NCBI GenBank assembly: GCA_026874595.1
Contig: CM049322.1
Coordinates: forward strand, 23,469,400-23,533,399
Direction of reading: 5' to 3'
Source of the DNA: Sipunculus nudus
Lineage: Eukaryota; Annelida; Sipuncula; Golfingiida; Sipunculidae
DNA: 64,000 nucleotides
Under the pieces are notes generated by a model. That model was not told the origin of the DNA, ran no database searches, and worked only from the letters and a program-made list of their open reading frames with translations. Numbering within the stretch: position 1 is the first letter of the stretch; each line of letters begins with the position of its first letter. Shown here in pieces: positions 38,812 through 53,000 of the stretch. Position numbers and translations under genes: made by a program.

Positions 38812-39020
38812 CAGAAGCGGATCCGGGGGGGGGGGGGGGGGGTCCAGGGGGTCCGGACCCCCCTTTTTCATCAGAAACAACGTTTTTTAAGGGCTCCAGA
38901 CAAAATTTTGCCGCCTGGACCCCCGCCCCCTTTTTCAGACCTGAGGACCTTTTTTTTAGGATTTTCATTTGTCCTCCTGGGTTGGACCCCTCCTTTTCCT
39001 TAATCCTGGATCCGCCCCTG
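38812..39020. mobile_element. 209-bp hAT-like MITE with CAGGGGCGGATCC ends
   Basis: Left end CAGAAGCGGATCC and right end (reverse complement) CAGGGGCGGATCCAGGATT form the terminal inverted repeats; CAGNGGCGGATCC is a common hAT-type terminus. It holds a G18 tract and GGGGGTCCGGACCCCC. The expected 8-bp target duplication is not clean (ATGGAAAG against GAAAAAGA). Confidence 0.5.
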
Positions 39021-39281
39021 GAAAAAGACAATGATAATACACTTGTTGGATTTCAACCGCTCTGGACCCGCGAGGGGGCCCTGCATGTATGGAAAGGCAC
39101 ACTTGTATACTACCCATAGTATTGTTAAGACACAAGGTAAGAAACGATTGTCGGAGGACCTGCAGCGACCTGCAGTCTAAATTATCCATTTCCAACCTAC
39201 CGACGGAGTGGCATGAACTTCTCTTTCATGCACATAAAAATTACCCAAATGGTTCCGTCTGACACAGAACCAACTCGCGTT

Positions 39282-39761
39282 AAGCTGCGTTTACCGGGCG
39301 CGCAGTAAACGGTAAGCGGTATGCGTTTGTTTCGCTCTTTTAGCTCTTTTATCAAAAAGCCTTTACCGGGTGTGCGGCATGGGGCACGCGGTAAAATGGA
39401 ATTCTCAGGTGAAAATTAGTTCCGCATACCGCGCGCGGTTTTAGCGCCCATGGGCTCGGGTTACCATATGGGTGCTTCCATGTGTGCGGCTTTCTGCCGC
39501 GCGTCCCGCGCGGCCTGTCCTTTTCCATGTGAGCGTTTTTTTTATGCGTTTGCCGCGCGGCAATCGCTTGCAAAACGCGTTCATGGAAAAACACCCTATC
39601 TGTGCTTGAACTACAGAAGCAGCGCGACCTAGAGGGATTTAACATCATCAGGTTTTACCGCCCGACAAGTAAATGCGACATTATATCGCATTCCGCATAC
39701 CGCCTCTGCTGCCGCAATTCAGTGTACATATCGCATACCTCGCGCCCGGTAAACGCAGCTT
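39282..39761. mobile_element. 480-bp element with 21-bp perfect terminal inverted repeats
   Basis: The left end AAGCTGCGTTTACCGGGCGC G (39282-39302) is the exact reverse complement of 39741-39761. The interior is CpG-rich, with many shorter inverted TTTACCG/CGGTAAA motifs and GCGGTATGCG/CGCATACCGC pairs. It has no protein-coding frame of note, so it is a MITE-like, non-autonomous DNA transposon. A clean target-site duplication is not seen. Confidence 0.75.
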
Positions 39762-40009
39762 TACCGTCCCAAGCCGCGTATAATTAACATGTTCACAGTC
39801 GCTGTGGTTGTGTTTTTATCGTGAAATGGACGAAACTGTGCACTATATATGAGTATATAGTAGTGCCCCACTTCGTACGGAGATAGAATGTATCACTATA
39901 GAGGTACAATATGCACTGTTTCTTCCCATTTCTCTTTGAAATAGGGATTCGAGCGACTGTGGTCTGTCTTCCCAGGCATTACCGTCGATAAGGCCCGAGC
40001 CATCCGACA

Positions 40010-40095
40010 GATCGGCGGCGCTCTCATTGGTTGGTTTATTAATATTCATGATAAATAAACCCACGATGGTGCTCGGAAGCCGCTGACTCAGTTGA
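40010..40095 (+). promoter_or_regulatory. Promoter-like segment upstream of the coiled-coil gene
   Basis: GC-richer GATCGGCGGCGCTC followed by CATTGGTTGG (an inverted CCAAT box), an AT-rich block, then TGACTCA (AP-1-like site). It lies 0.8 kb before the first identified exon acceptor, so a 5'UTR exon could start here. No donor was pinned down. Confidence 0.3.
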
Positions 40096-40917
40096 ACACC
40101 TTGTTTACTTAATTACTGGTCTAGAAACAGTGGCCTGTAATCATCAGAGCTTATCAGACCTCAAGCTAATTACTAAATCTGGTTAACAAACCAGGGTGCT
40201 GGTAGCCTGTAATCTATGCAACAAACAGAGAATGGAGTCACAAGTAACCTGTGACTCTGAATCAGCCAAGAAAAGCTAAATACATACCTTGCATATTTTT
40301 AAGAAAGACAATAAATTAAAATCTGAAAGCTCAGTCTGTGTTTAACAACATTCCAACCCAAACTATGGAAGCCAAGGTCATTGATTAATTTGAATAAAAA
40401 CAACAGCCACCTTTGACATCTGCTATTGATTATGTAATGAAAAAAAATGCAAAAATGGCAGATTTAAATTGCGAAAGAAGCGTTTTAGCAGCTGTTTCAA
40501 ACGTCGTTATATAACAAAACCATAACAAAATGAAACCAATTAAAGATGACTACAATACAAATGCAGGGGCACATCTGACCTGACCTGTAGGATCATGGCA
40601 AAGTTTAAATAGGAGTAAATAATAACTTTAATTAAAAAATTCTTTAATACCACATTAGATAGGTTGCCATCATTTCCTATTTAGGTTGTCACCATGTCTG
40701 ATTATGCAAATTAACCTTTTAGCAAATTTGACCCTTGAAATAAACATAAAATTAGATGTAGAGCTGATTACACATAGGAAGACTGCACTTTATTAGATAT
40801 TAGAACAACACAGTTACCTACATTTATACAGAACTGTAGGTATATATCAACACTTTATCATACAGTGATAAAATAAAAGTGTCTTGAACATGACCTGATA
40901 AAGCTTTTATTTTGCAG

Positions 40918-41005
40918 TAACTTGTGTGAGAAGCTACAGACCATGACTTCAACACAGAAAGGGACAAAAGCTGGAGATCATGCACTAAAGGCAAAGGTGC
41001 AAGAG
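40918..41005 (+). CDS. Coiled-coil gene exon with start codon
   Basis: Acceptor TTTTGCAG at 40917, then 25 nt of 5'UTR with in-frame TAA and TGA, then ATG at 40943 (ACC before ATG, favourable). Reads MTSTQKGTKAGDHALKAKVQ E and ends at donor GTGAGC in phase 0. At least one upstream UTR exon must exist; it was not located. Confidence 0.78.
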
Positions 41006-44000
41006 GTGAGCTCATTTTGATTCAGAAATCTGCTTCATTGTATGTTAACATGAGGTATAACTGTTTTTAATTTACAGCCTGTGTATTCAGGAGCCAGGCT
41101 TTAGTGCAAGTACCTTATTTTAGTACTTGAACAATGTTAAAATTTAATAAAAAGTCACAGCAAAATAGTTTAATATGTATGAATTTTTTACTTTATCAGA
41201 AGTCAGTATAGGTAATATAATAATATATTATATATAATAAATATATATTATATATTTATATATAAACAGCTTGAGAAACAGGTTGCTGACTACAAGAGAA
41301 GATTAGATGAACTCAGAAAGGCAAAGAACACCACAGTATACAAGAGAGAGAGGGAGGTGTTAGAAGTGAATGCACCACAACTTGGTAAAAGGTGAGAAAA
41401 TGACATGACACTCATCATTATCTTCTGTTATGTACTCTTATAATCTAAATATGAAAGCAGGACAAAATATGAAATACAGCAGGCAGGAATCTATGACTCA
41501 ATTTTATAGCACAGAAATGTTAAATGCAAAACAACTCTAGAATATAAATGATAAAACACAGGAACATCTATTACAGGACATATATGAATAGGAACTACAG
41601 GATACACTGAAATTTTAAAAATACATAACACATTGGAACAAATTCTCATTTAATGCATAATACACAGGAATCTAAAATACATAAGACACAAAATTATTAA
41701 AGAATTTTAAATCTAGTAATTTCAAATGTGTTTTGTATTTTATACAAAGTACATAGAAACAATCATTTTTTTTGAGCTGTTCAAATCATTGATGATGATG
41801 ATGATTATTATTATTATACCCATAGGGACTCTCTTGGTTCCCATGCAAGTACATCAGAGACATCTAAAGAACTAGATGAGTTGAAAAGAAAGCACAAAGA
41901 TGAATTAGAAGGTCTGAAGAAGCGGCATGAAGTAGAATTAAGTCAGGCTAGACAGGCCAATCATAAGGTAGGATCTGTGTGAGCCTGTGATGCTGTATAG
42001 TGCTGATTTACTGTCTGTGTATAGTGTATAAGTTGTCTAAACCTTGACTCATTGTTCAGTTCACCGAGTACAGTTAAAATGACATGAAAAGGCAGATAAA
42101 TAAAATATAAAAGTGTACCAGGAGTGCCTGTGACCATGTTTTCATAATAATTTAGTTCATTATTGTTTCATTCTTTTCTTATGTTTTCTTAATGGTTATT
42201 GTATGTATTTCTTGTTGTCTCAGATGATGTCAGAGGGTAATATACAGCCTGCATTTGCCAGCAAGTGCAAAAAAAGATTTGAATGTAAATATGTTTATAA
42301 ATTATAAAGGGAAATTTATATCAGGAAATACATGAAAGGACTACCAGCATACAATTTCATATATACTTTTCATATTGAAATAATGTGACATACATTGAAT
42401 ATTATCCATGCCAAGTTATTTATTGTGATATGTATTTTAGGATTAATGCTGAACTTTGGTTTTAAGATTCCTTTAATTGTTACTCTTCATCTGCTTTTGC
42501 ATTTCATTTGAATAAAAATATATTTCCATGGATCATGATTGCCCAGGGGAAATTCTGCTTGGAAAAGAGTCAGTAATATAGTGTACCCACTGTCTGTCTG
42601 TTAACTTTAAGTGTCGCCATGATAACTTACCAGGGCTTTGGTGGATTTTCACGAAACTCACCATATTAATGTACCGGTAACTACTTACAAACAGATTATC
42701 TTTCCCGAGTTTGACTATGGGCAACATCCACCCATATTTAATAAGGTCAAGGGTCACTAGGCTTCTTTGTGATGTTGCTGCAATAACTTATGAAGAATAT
42801 GAAGGATTTTGATAAAACTCATCAGGAATCTTAATCCATAAAATATCTCATTTAAGTTTGATTTCCAGCAAAATCCATGCATATTTAATGAGGTCAGATG
42901 TCACTGCTTTTTGTAAACTCCTTAGTGACTTACCAAAAATCCTATGGATTTTCATGAAACTCAGTATACATATTTACCCATAGTTTCCCTTTCTCACCTG
43001 AATTACCTTCTCATAAAAATTCATGCATATTTAATGAGGTCAGAGATCACCAGATACGAGACAGGTGAATTATGTTCATTTACGGTGCTCTTGTTAGAAT
43101 AGTTTTAAATATGAAACCTGGGCTAAATACAGTTAACATAAGTCCTTGAAGCATGATTCACAAGCTATTATATAAACACAATTAGACAGGGGTGTTGAAC
43201 ACATAAAGAAGTTTGCTTGCAAATGAATGTATGAGTTTTACAAATCAGTGAATGTGTTTAATCAAGATTTTTATATTCAATTTATTTGTTGTATTTAACT
43301 TGTGAAAATTTTGATGCAGCTGTACATACAAGAAAAGATCTTCCATGAAGCCTACAGAAAATATCAGAAAATGAGAGGAACCAGTTATTTGAATGTTTGA
43401 CTGGTTATTTTAAATGATATTTGATGTATATGTCATGTGGGAATCATAGACATTAAGTATTTTTCAATTAAAGATATAGACGATCCCTCCAGGAGTGACA
43501 GGAGAATGGACATAACCATTTGTCAGAGCAGGGGGGGGGGGAATAGTTCAGCATGGCTAAGCACACAAAAGCACACACACACACTCACTCATGAAGGTTA
43601 ATTTTAATTTTGCTCAGATCAGCTGAGGAAATTATTCTGTGACATTATAAATATTGAAAACAAGAGGACCAGTTGCCACTTGAAAAACAACAAAAATTGT
43701 GAACAAGTGAAGAAGTGTCAATTATTGCAAACAGTTTCCCCAGTGTGGAATGCATGATTCATAAAATAAAGTTTCACAATAAATTCAGATATTATACCCA
43801 GTGACAGACTCTATCCCTCTAAAACTTTATGCAAATGAAATATTCAGTAATAAAGCTTTCCATAAACATGGCCCATATACTGAAAATCATTTCCATAATA
43901 AATATTGATACAAATGTGGGGTTGGGGATGTCCCATCGCTGTATCACAAGCAGCTGCCCATGTTGGTGGCTGACAATGTTCCAAGACCAGTTTGGTGATA

Positions 44001-47000
44001 GAAGTTTTTATTAAATAGCAAGAGTTCTGGGATAATCTCTGCCGAGGCCTGCCGGCCTGGCAAGAGATTGTCTCTCTCTGAGAGAGCTGCCCAGTCTCCG
44101 CCAAAGCACGCACTTCAGATAGTTTTGTTACAGAGCTTTCACGTGACATTTGAGACGTACATATCCATATTTCTGCATTTCGTCATAAAAGCTAAACCTT
44201 ATTGGATGACCCAAAGTAGCTCACAATCACATCAGAGTTGTAAGTGTACTATAAAAGTTTTCACCAGAATCTATTGGGTAAAAGTTCAATGGAAAATCCC
44301 AAGTCTGACCTGACATACATCCAGTTATAGACTGACCTACAAGTCCTATTTACAGACTCGTATAAACATAATTTGATCAAACCATAACAGAAACCAATTA
44401 AGAGCTAATTTGTGAGAGAACAATAAGGCTCTACAAACATACTGAATTACCATTAGATACTTGGTCGTCTGATGACCATTAATAATTCTTTGGCTCTGTC
44501 TGAATATCAGAACAGACTGAAACCATAATTGATCCTCATTTGTTTCTGAAGAAAACTTTAGATTTTAAATATTGAAATATTTCTTTAAAGATGTGTTAAG
44601 TCTCAAATATGCACTTTCCTACTCCATAACAATATATTCACTAAATATTTAGTGTGTGAAGTGAGAACTTATTATGTTGCCTGCACTTTGAATGTTGTAT
44701 ATAAGTTTGTGAGAGGCATGGCCCTTGGCATCTCCCAGAGGATTTAGAGTATATATAGACATGATGCTACACTACCAGGACAGTTGAGGGGTAAAACACT
44801 CAATTCTCTGTTAGGAACCCAGGTTCAATCCCCGACATGGCTAAGAGATTGGGTTGTACTGGCCTGTCCAAGGTAAAGACTATTGGACTTTTACACCTGA
44901 GCCTACTGGCTCATCAGGCTGGAGCTTATTGTGGTCTCTGTAGCGTGAAGCAACTTAGGAGCTAAACTCTTCATGCCTAGGATGCTAGTCCATCGCAGGT
45001 TACCATCCCAGTATTTACTGGTACCCATTTCTACAACCCACTGCTTGGTGGGCAGAGAAAACTTGTGGTTGGGACCTTTGCCAAGGGTCTTTGCACGATG
45101 GGGTCTGACCAGGATTTAAACTCATGACCTCTTGATCATGAGCCCAGCACCTTAACCGTTACACCATGACCCCCCACACATCCAAGGCTGGTTTTTTCTC
45201 CAGGTTCTTCACACATCCAAGGCTGGTTTTTTCTCCAGGTTCTTCAGTTAGTTACACCTCTAAAAACTACAGAACACCACCATCTGAGCCATGTAGAGTG
45301 CCTTAATCAGTTATATTAACTATTTGTAAAATCCATGTAAAACAAACTTTCAGTTTTTCTTACCTGTATTTGTAGGCTCCAGTGCCAGCCTGTAACCACG
45401 AGGAGGAGATATTGAGGCTGAAACGAACTGTTGATGAGCTGGAGGGTGACAATGCTGCTATATTGGTAGAGAACCAGGATTTGAAGGAACAAGTGAATGG
45501 TCTGATACGTGAACTGAGTATAAAGGAAGCCAAGTGGTGTGAAACAGAAGAACAGCTAACACACAAGGTACAGAAAATCATGCCAGATATAACTTGTACA
45601 GCTCACACACAAGGTACAGAAAATTATAAAAGATACAACTTGTAGAGCTCACACACAAGGTACAGAAATCATAAAAGATACAACTTGTAGAGCTCACACA
45701 CAAGGTACAGAAATCATAAAAGATACAACTTGTAGAGCTCACACTCAAGGTACAGAAACATCAAAGATACAACTTGTAGAGCTCACACACAAGGTACATA
45801 AACATAAAAGATACAACTTGTAGAGCTCACACACAAGGTACAGAAATCATAAAAGATACAACTTGTACAGCTCACACACAAGGTACAGAAACATCAAAGA
45901 TACAACTTGTACAGCTCACACACAAGGTACAGAAACATCAAAGATACAACTTGTAGAGCTCACACACAAGGTACAGAAACATCAAAGATACAACTTGTAG
46001 AGCTCACACACAAGGTACAGAAATCATAAAAGATACAACTTGTAGAGCTCACACACAAAGTACAGAAACATCAAAGATACAACTTGTAGAGCTCACACAC
46101 AAGGTACAGAAACATAAAAGATACAACTTGTAGAGCTCACACACAAGGTACAGAAACATCAAAGATACAACTTGTAGAGCTCACACACAAGGTACAGAAA
46201 CATAAAAGATACAACTTGTAGAGCTCACACACAAGGTACAGAAACATCAAAGATACAACTTGTAGAGCTCACACACAAGGTACAGAAAATCATGAAAGAT
46301 ACAACTTGTAGAGCTCACACACAAGGTACAGAAATCATAAAAGATACAACTTGTAGAGCTCACACACAAGGTACAGAAATCATAAAAGATACAACTTGTA
46401 GAGCTCACACACAAGGTACAGAAACAACAAAGATACAACTTGTAGAGCTCACACACAAGGTACAGAAACATCAAAGATACAACTTGTAGAGCTCACACAC
46501 AAGGTACAGAAACATAAAAGATACAACTTGTAGAGCTCACACACAAGGTACAGAAACATCAAAGATACAACTTGTAGAGCTCATACACAAGGTACAGAAA
46601 CATAAAAGATACAACTTGTAGAGCTCACACACAAGGTACAGAAACATCAAAGATACAGCTTGTAGAGCTCACACACAAGGTACAGAAACATAAAAGATAC
46701 AACTTGTAGAGCTCACACACAAGGTACAGAAACATAAAAGATACAACTTGTAGAGCTCACACACAAGGTACAGAAACATCAAAGATACAACTTGTAGAGC
46801 TCACACACAAGGTACAGAAACATTAAAGATACAACTTGTAGAGCTCACACACAAGGTACAGAAATATAAAAGATACAGCTTGTAGAGCCCACACACAAGG
46901 TACAGAAACATCAAAGATACAACTTGTATAGCTCACACACAAGGTACAGAAACATAAAAGATACAACTTGTAGAGCTCACACACAAAGTACAGAAATCAT

Positions 47001-50000
47001 AAAAGATACAACTTGTAGAGCTCACACACAAGGTACAGAAATCATAAAAGATACAACTTGTATAGCTCACACAAAAGGTACAGAAAATCATGAAAGATCC
47101 AACTTGTAGAGCTCACACACAAGGTACAGAAAATCATGAAAGATACAACTGGTACAGCTCACACACAAGGTACAGAAAACCATAAAAGATACAACTGGTA
47201 CAGCTCACACACAAGGTACAGAAACCATAAAAGATACAACTGGTACAGCTCACACACAAGGTACAGAAATCATTAAAGATACAACTTGTAGAGCTCACAC
47301 ACAAGGTACAGAAATCATTAAAGATACAACTTGTAGAGCTCACACACAAGGTACAGAAAATCATGAAAGATACAACTTGTAGAGTTCACACACAAGGTAC
47401 AGAAACATAAAAGATACAGCTTGTAGAGCTCGACACACAAGGTACAGAAACATAAAAGATACAACTTGTAGAGCTCACACACAAGATACAGAAAATCATG
47501 AAAGATACAACTTGTAGAGTTCACACACAAGGTACAGAAACATAAAAGATACAACTTGTAGAGCTCGCACACAAGATACAGAAATCATAAAAGATACAAC
47601 TTGTAGAGCTCACACACAAGGTACAGAAATCATAAAAGATACAACTTGTAGAGCTCACACACAAGGTACAGAAACATCAAAGATACAACTTGTAGAGCTC
47701 ACACACAAGGTACAGAAAATCATGAAAGATACAACTTGTACAGCTCACACACAAGGTACAGAAACATCAAAGATACAACTTGTAGAGCTCACACACAAGG
47801 TACAGAAATCATAAAAGATACAACTTGTAGAGCTCACACACAAGGTACAGAAAATCATGAAAGATATAACTTGTAGAGCTCACACACAAGGTACAGAAAC
47901 ATCAAAGATACAACTTGTAGAGCTCACACACAAGGTACAGAAATCATAAAAGATACAACTTGTAGAGCTCACACACAAGGTACAGAAACATAAAAGATAC
48001 AACTTGTAGAGCTCACACACAAGGTACAGAAATCATAAAAGATACAACTTGTAGAGCTCACACACAAGGTACAGAAAATCATGAAAGATATAACTTGTAG
48101 AGCTCACACACAAGGTACAGAAAATCATAAAAGATACAACTTGTAGAGCTCACACACAAGGTACAGAAACATAAAAGATACAACTTGTAGAGCCCACACA
48201 CAAGGTACAGAAACATAAAAGATACAACTTGTAGAGCCCACACACAAGGTACAGAAACATAAAAGATACAACTTGTAGAGCTCACACACAAGGTACAGAA
48301 AATCATGAAAGATATAACTTGTAGAGCTCACACACAAGGTACAGAAATCATAAAAGATACAACTTGTATAGCTCACACAAAAGGTACAGAAAATCATGAA
48401 AGATCCAACTTGTAGAGCTCACACACAAGGTACAGAAAATCATGAAAGATACAACTGGTACAGCTCACACACAAGGTACAGAAAACCATAAAAGATACAA
48501 CTGGTACAGCTCACACACAAGGTACAGAAACCATAAAAGATACAACTGGTACAGCTCACACACAAGGTACAGAAATCATTAAAGATACAACTTGTAGAGC
48601 TCACACACAAGGTACAGAAATCATTAAAGATACAACTTGTAGAGCTCACACACAAGGTACAGAAAATCATGAAAGATACAACTTGTAGAGTTCACACACA
48701 AGGTACAGAAATCATAAAAGATACAACTTGTAGAGCTCACACACAAGGTACAGAAACATCAAAGATACAACTTGTAGAGCTCACACACAAGGTACAGAAA
48801 ATCATGAAAGATACAACTTGTAGAGCCCACACACAAGGTACAGAAACATAAAAGATACAACTTGTAGAGCTCACACACAAGGTACAGAAACATAAAAGAT
48901 ACAACTTGTAGAGCTCACACACAAGGTACAGAAAATCATGAAAGATATAACTTGTAGAGCTAACACACAAGGTACAGAAAATCAGGAAAGATACAACTTG
49001 TACAGCTCACACACAAGGTACAGAAAATCATGAAAGATACAACTTGTACAGCTCACAGACAAAGTACAGAAAATCATGAAAGATATAACTTGTAGAGCTA
49101 ACACACAAGGTACAGAAAATCAGGAAAGATACAACTTGTACAGCTCACACACAAGGTACAGAAAATCATGAAAGATACAACTTGTACAGCTCACACACAA
49201 GGTACAGAAACATAAAAGATACAACTTGTAGAGCCCACACACAAGGTACAGAAACATAAAAGATACAACTTGTAGAGCTCACACACAAGGTACAGAAACA
49301 TAAAAGATACAACTTGTACAGCTCACACACAAGATACAGAAAATCATGAAAGATACAACTTGTAGAGCTCGCACACAAGATACAGAAATCATAAAAGATA
49401 CAACTTGTAGAGCTCACACACAAGGTACAGAAACATCAAAGATACAACTTGTAGAGCTCACACACAAGGTACAGAAACAACAAAGATACAACTTGTAGAG
49501 CTCACACACAAGGTACAGAAACATAAAAGATACAACTTGTAGAGCTCACACACAAGGTACAGAAACATCAAAGATACAACTTGTAGAGCTCACACACAAG
49601 GTACAGAAACATCAAAGATACAGCTTGTAGAGCTCACACACAAGGTACAGAAACATAAAAGATACAACTTGTACAGCTCACACACAAGATACAGAAAATC
49701 ATGAAAGATACAACTTGTAGAGCTCGCACACAAGATACAGAAATCATAAAAGATACAACTTGTAGAGCTCACACACAAGGTACAGAAACATCAAAGATAC
49801 AACTTGTAGAGCTCACACACGAGGTACAGAAACATCAAAGATACAACTTGTAGAGCTCACACACAAGATACAGAAACATCAAAGATACAACTTGTAGAGC
49901 TCACACACAAGGTACAGAAACATAAAAGATACAACTTGTAGAGCTCACACACAAGGTACAGAAACATAAAAGATACAACTTGTAGAGCTCACACACAAGG

Positions 50001-53000
50001 TACAGAAACATCAAAGATACAACTTGTAGAGCCCACACACAAGGTACAGAAACATAAAAGATACAACTTGTAGAGCTCACACACAAGGTACAGAAACATA
50101 AAAGATACAACTTGTAGAGCTCACACACAAGGTACAGAAACATCAAAGATACAACTTGTAGAGCTCACACACAAGGTACAGAAACATCAAAGATACAACT
50201 TGTAGAGCTCACACACAAGGTACAGAAACATAAAAGATACAACTTGTAGAGCTCACACACAAGGTACAGAAACATCAAAGATACAACTTGTAGAGCCCAC
50301 ACACAAGGAACAGAAACATCAAAGATACAACTTGTAGAGCTCACACACAAGGTACAGAAACATAAAAGATACAACTTGTAGAGCTCACACACAAGGTACA
50401 GAAACATCAAAGATACAACTTGTAGAGCTCACACACAAGGTACAGAAACATCAAAGATACAGCTTGTAGAGCTCACACACAAGGTACAGAAACATAAAAG
50501 ATACAACTTGTACAGCTCACACACAAGATACAGAAAATCATGAAAGATACAACTTGTAGAGCTCGCACACAAGATACAGAAATCATAAAAGATACAACTT
50601 GTAGAGCTCACACACAAGGTACAGAAACATCAAAGATACAACTTGTAGAGCTCACACACAAGGTACAGAAACATCAAAGATACAACTTGTAGAGCTCACA
50701 CACAAGGTACAGAAACATAAAAGATACAACTTGTAGAGCTCACACACAAGATACAGAAACATCAAAGATACAACTTGTAGAGCTCACACACAAGGTACAG
50801 AAACATAAAAGATACAACTTGTAGAGCTCACACACAAGGTACAGAAACATAAAAGATACAACTTGTAGAGCTCACACACAAGGTACAGAAACATCAAAGA
50901 TACAACTTGTAGAGCCCACACACAAGGTACAGAAACATCAAAGATACAACTTGTAGAGCTCACACACAAGGTACAGAAACATAAAAGATACAACTTGTAG
51001 AGCTCACACACAAGGTACAGAAACATCAAAGATACAACTTGTAGAGCTCACACACAAGGTACAGAAACATCAAAGATACAGCTTGTAGAGCTCACACACA
51101 AGGTACAGAAACATAAAAGATACAACTTGTACAGCTCACACACAAGATACAGAAAATCATGAAAGATACAACTTGTAGAGCTCGCACACAAGATACAGAA
51201 ATCATAAAAGATACAACTTGTAGAGCTCACACACAAGGTACAGAAACATCAAAGATACAACTTGTAGAGCTCACACACAAGGTACAGAAACATCAAAGAT
51301 ACAACTTGTAGAGCTCACACACAAGATACAGAAACATCAAAGATACAACTTGTAGAGCTCACACACAAGGTACAGAAACATAAAAGATACAACTTGTAGA
51401 GCTCACACACAAGGTACAGAAACATAAAAGATACAACTTGTAGAGCTCACACACAAGGTACAGAAATAATAAAAGATACAACTTGTAGAGCTCACACACA
51501 AGGTACAGAAACATAAAAGATACAACTTGTAGAGCTCACACACAAGGTACAGAAACATAAAAGATACAACTTGTAGAGCTCACACACAAGATACAGAAAT
51601 CATAAAAGATACAACTTGTAGAGCTCACACACAAGGTACAGAAACATAAAAGATACAACTTGTAGAGCTCACACACAAGGTACAGAAACATAAAAGATAC
51701 AACTTGTAGAGCTCACACACAAGGTACAGAAACATCAAAGATACAACTTGTAGAGCTCACACACAAGGTACAGAAACATAAAAGATACAACTTGTAGAGC
51801 TCACACACAAGGTACAGAAACATAAAAGATACAACTTGTAGAGCTCACACACAAGATACAGAAATCATAAAAGATACAACTTGTAGAGCTCACACACAAG
51901 GTACAGAAACATAAAAGATACAACTTGTAGAGCTCACACACAAGGTACAGAAACATAAAAGATACAACTTGTAGAGCTCACACACAAGGTACAGAAACAT
52001 CAAAGATACAACTTGTAGAGCTCACACACAAGGTACAGAAACATAAAAGATACAACTTGTAGAGCTCACACACAAGGTACAGAAACATAAAAGATACAAC
52101 TTGTAGAGCTCACACACAAGGTACAGAAATAATAAAAGATACAACTTGTAGAGCTCACACACAAGGTACAGAAACATAAAAGATACAACTTGTAGAGCTC
52201 ACACACAAGGTACAGAAACATAAAAGATACAACTTGTAGAGCTCACACACAAGATACAGAAATCATAAAAGATACAACTTGTAGAGCTCACACACAAGGT
52301 ACAGAAACATAAAAGATACAACTTGTAGAGCTCACACACAAGGTACAGAAACATAAAAGATACAACTTGTAGAGCTCACACACAAGGTACAGAAACATAA
52401 AAGATACAACTTGTAGAGCTCACACACAAGGTACAGAAACATAAAAGATACAACTTGTAGAGCTCACACACAAGGTACAGAAACATCAAAGATACAACTT
52501 GTAGAGCTCACACACAAGGTACAGAAACATAAAAGATACAACTTGTAGAGCCCACACACAAGGTACAGAAACATAAAAGATACAACTTGTAGAGCTCACA
52601 CACAAGGTACAGAAACATAAAAGATACAACTTGTACAGCTCACACACAAGGTACAGAAATCATGAAAGATAAAACTTGTACAGCTCACACACAAGGTACA
52701 GAAATCATAAAAGATACAACTTGTAGAGCTCACACACAAGGTACAGAAACATAAAAGATACAACTTGTAGAGCTCACACACAAGGTACAGAAATCATTAA
52801 AGATACAACTTGTAGAGCTCACACACAAGGTACAGAAATCATAAAAGATACAACTTGTAGAGCTCACACAAAAGGTACAGAAACATAAAAGATACAACTT
52901 GTAGAGCTCACACACAAGGTACAGAAACATCAAAGATACAGCTTGTAGAGCTCACACACAAGGTACAGAAAATCATGAAAGATCCAACTTGTAGAGCTCA

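Noticed and set aside
38629-39119. Pro/Gly-rich open frames on both strands
   Set aside because: They come from G/C tracts and the hAT-like element, not from a gene.
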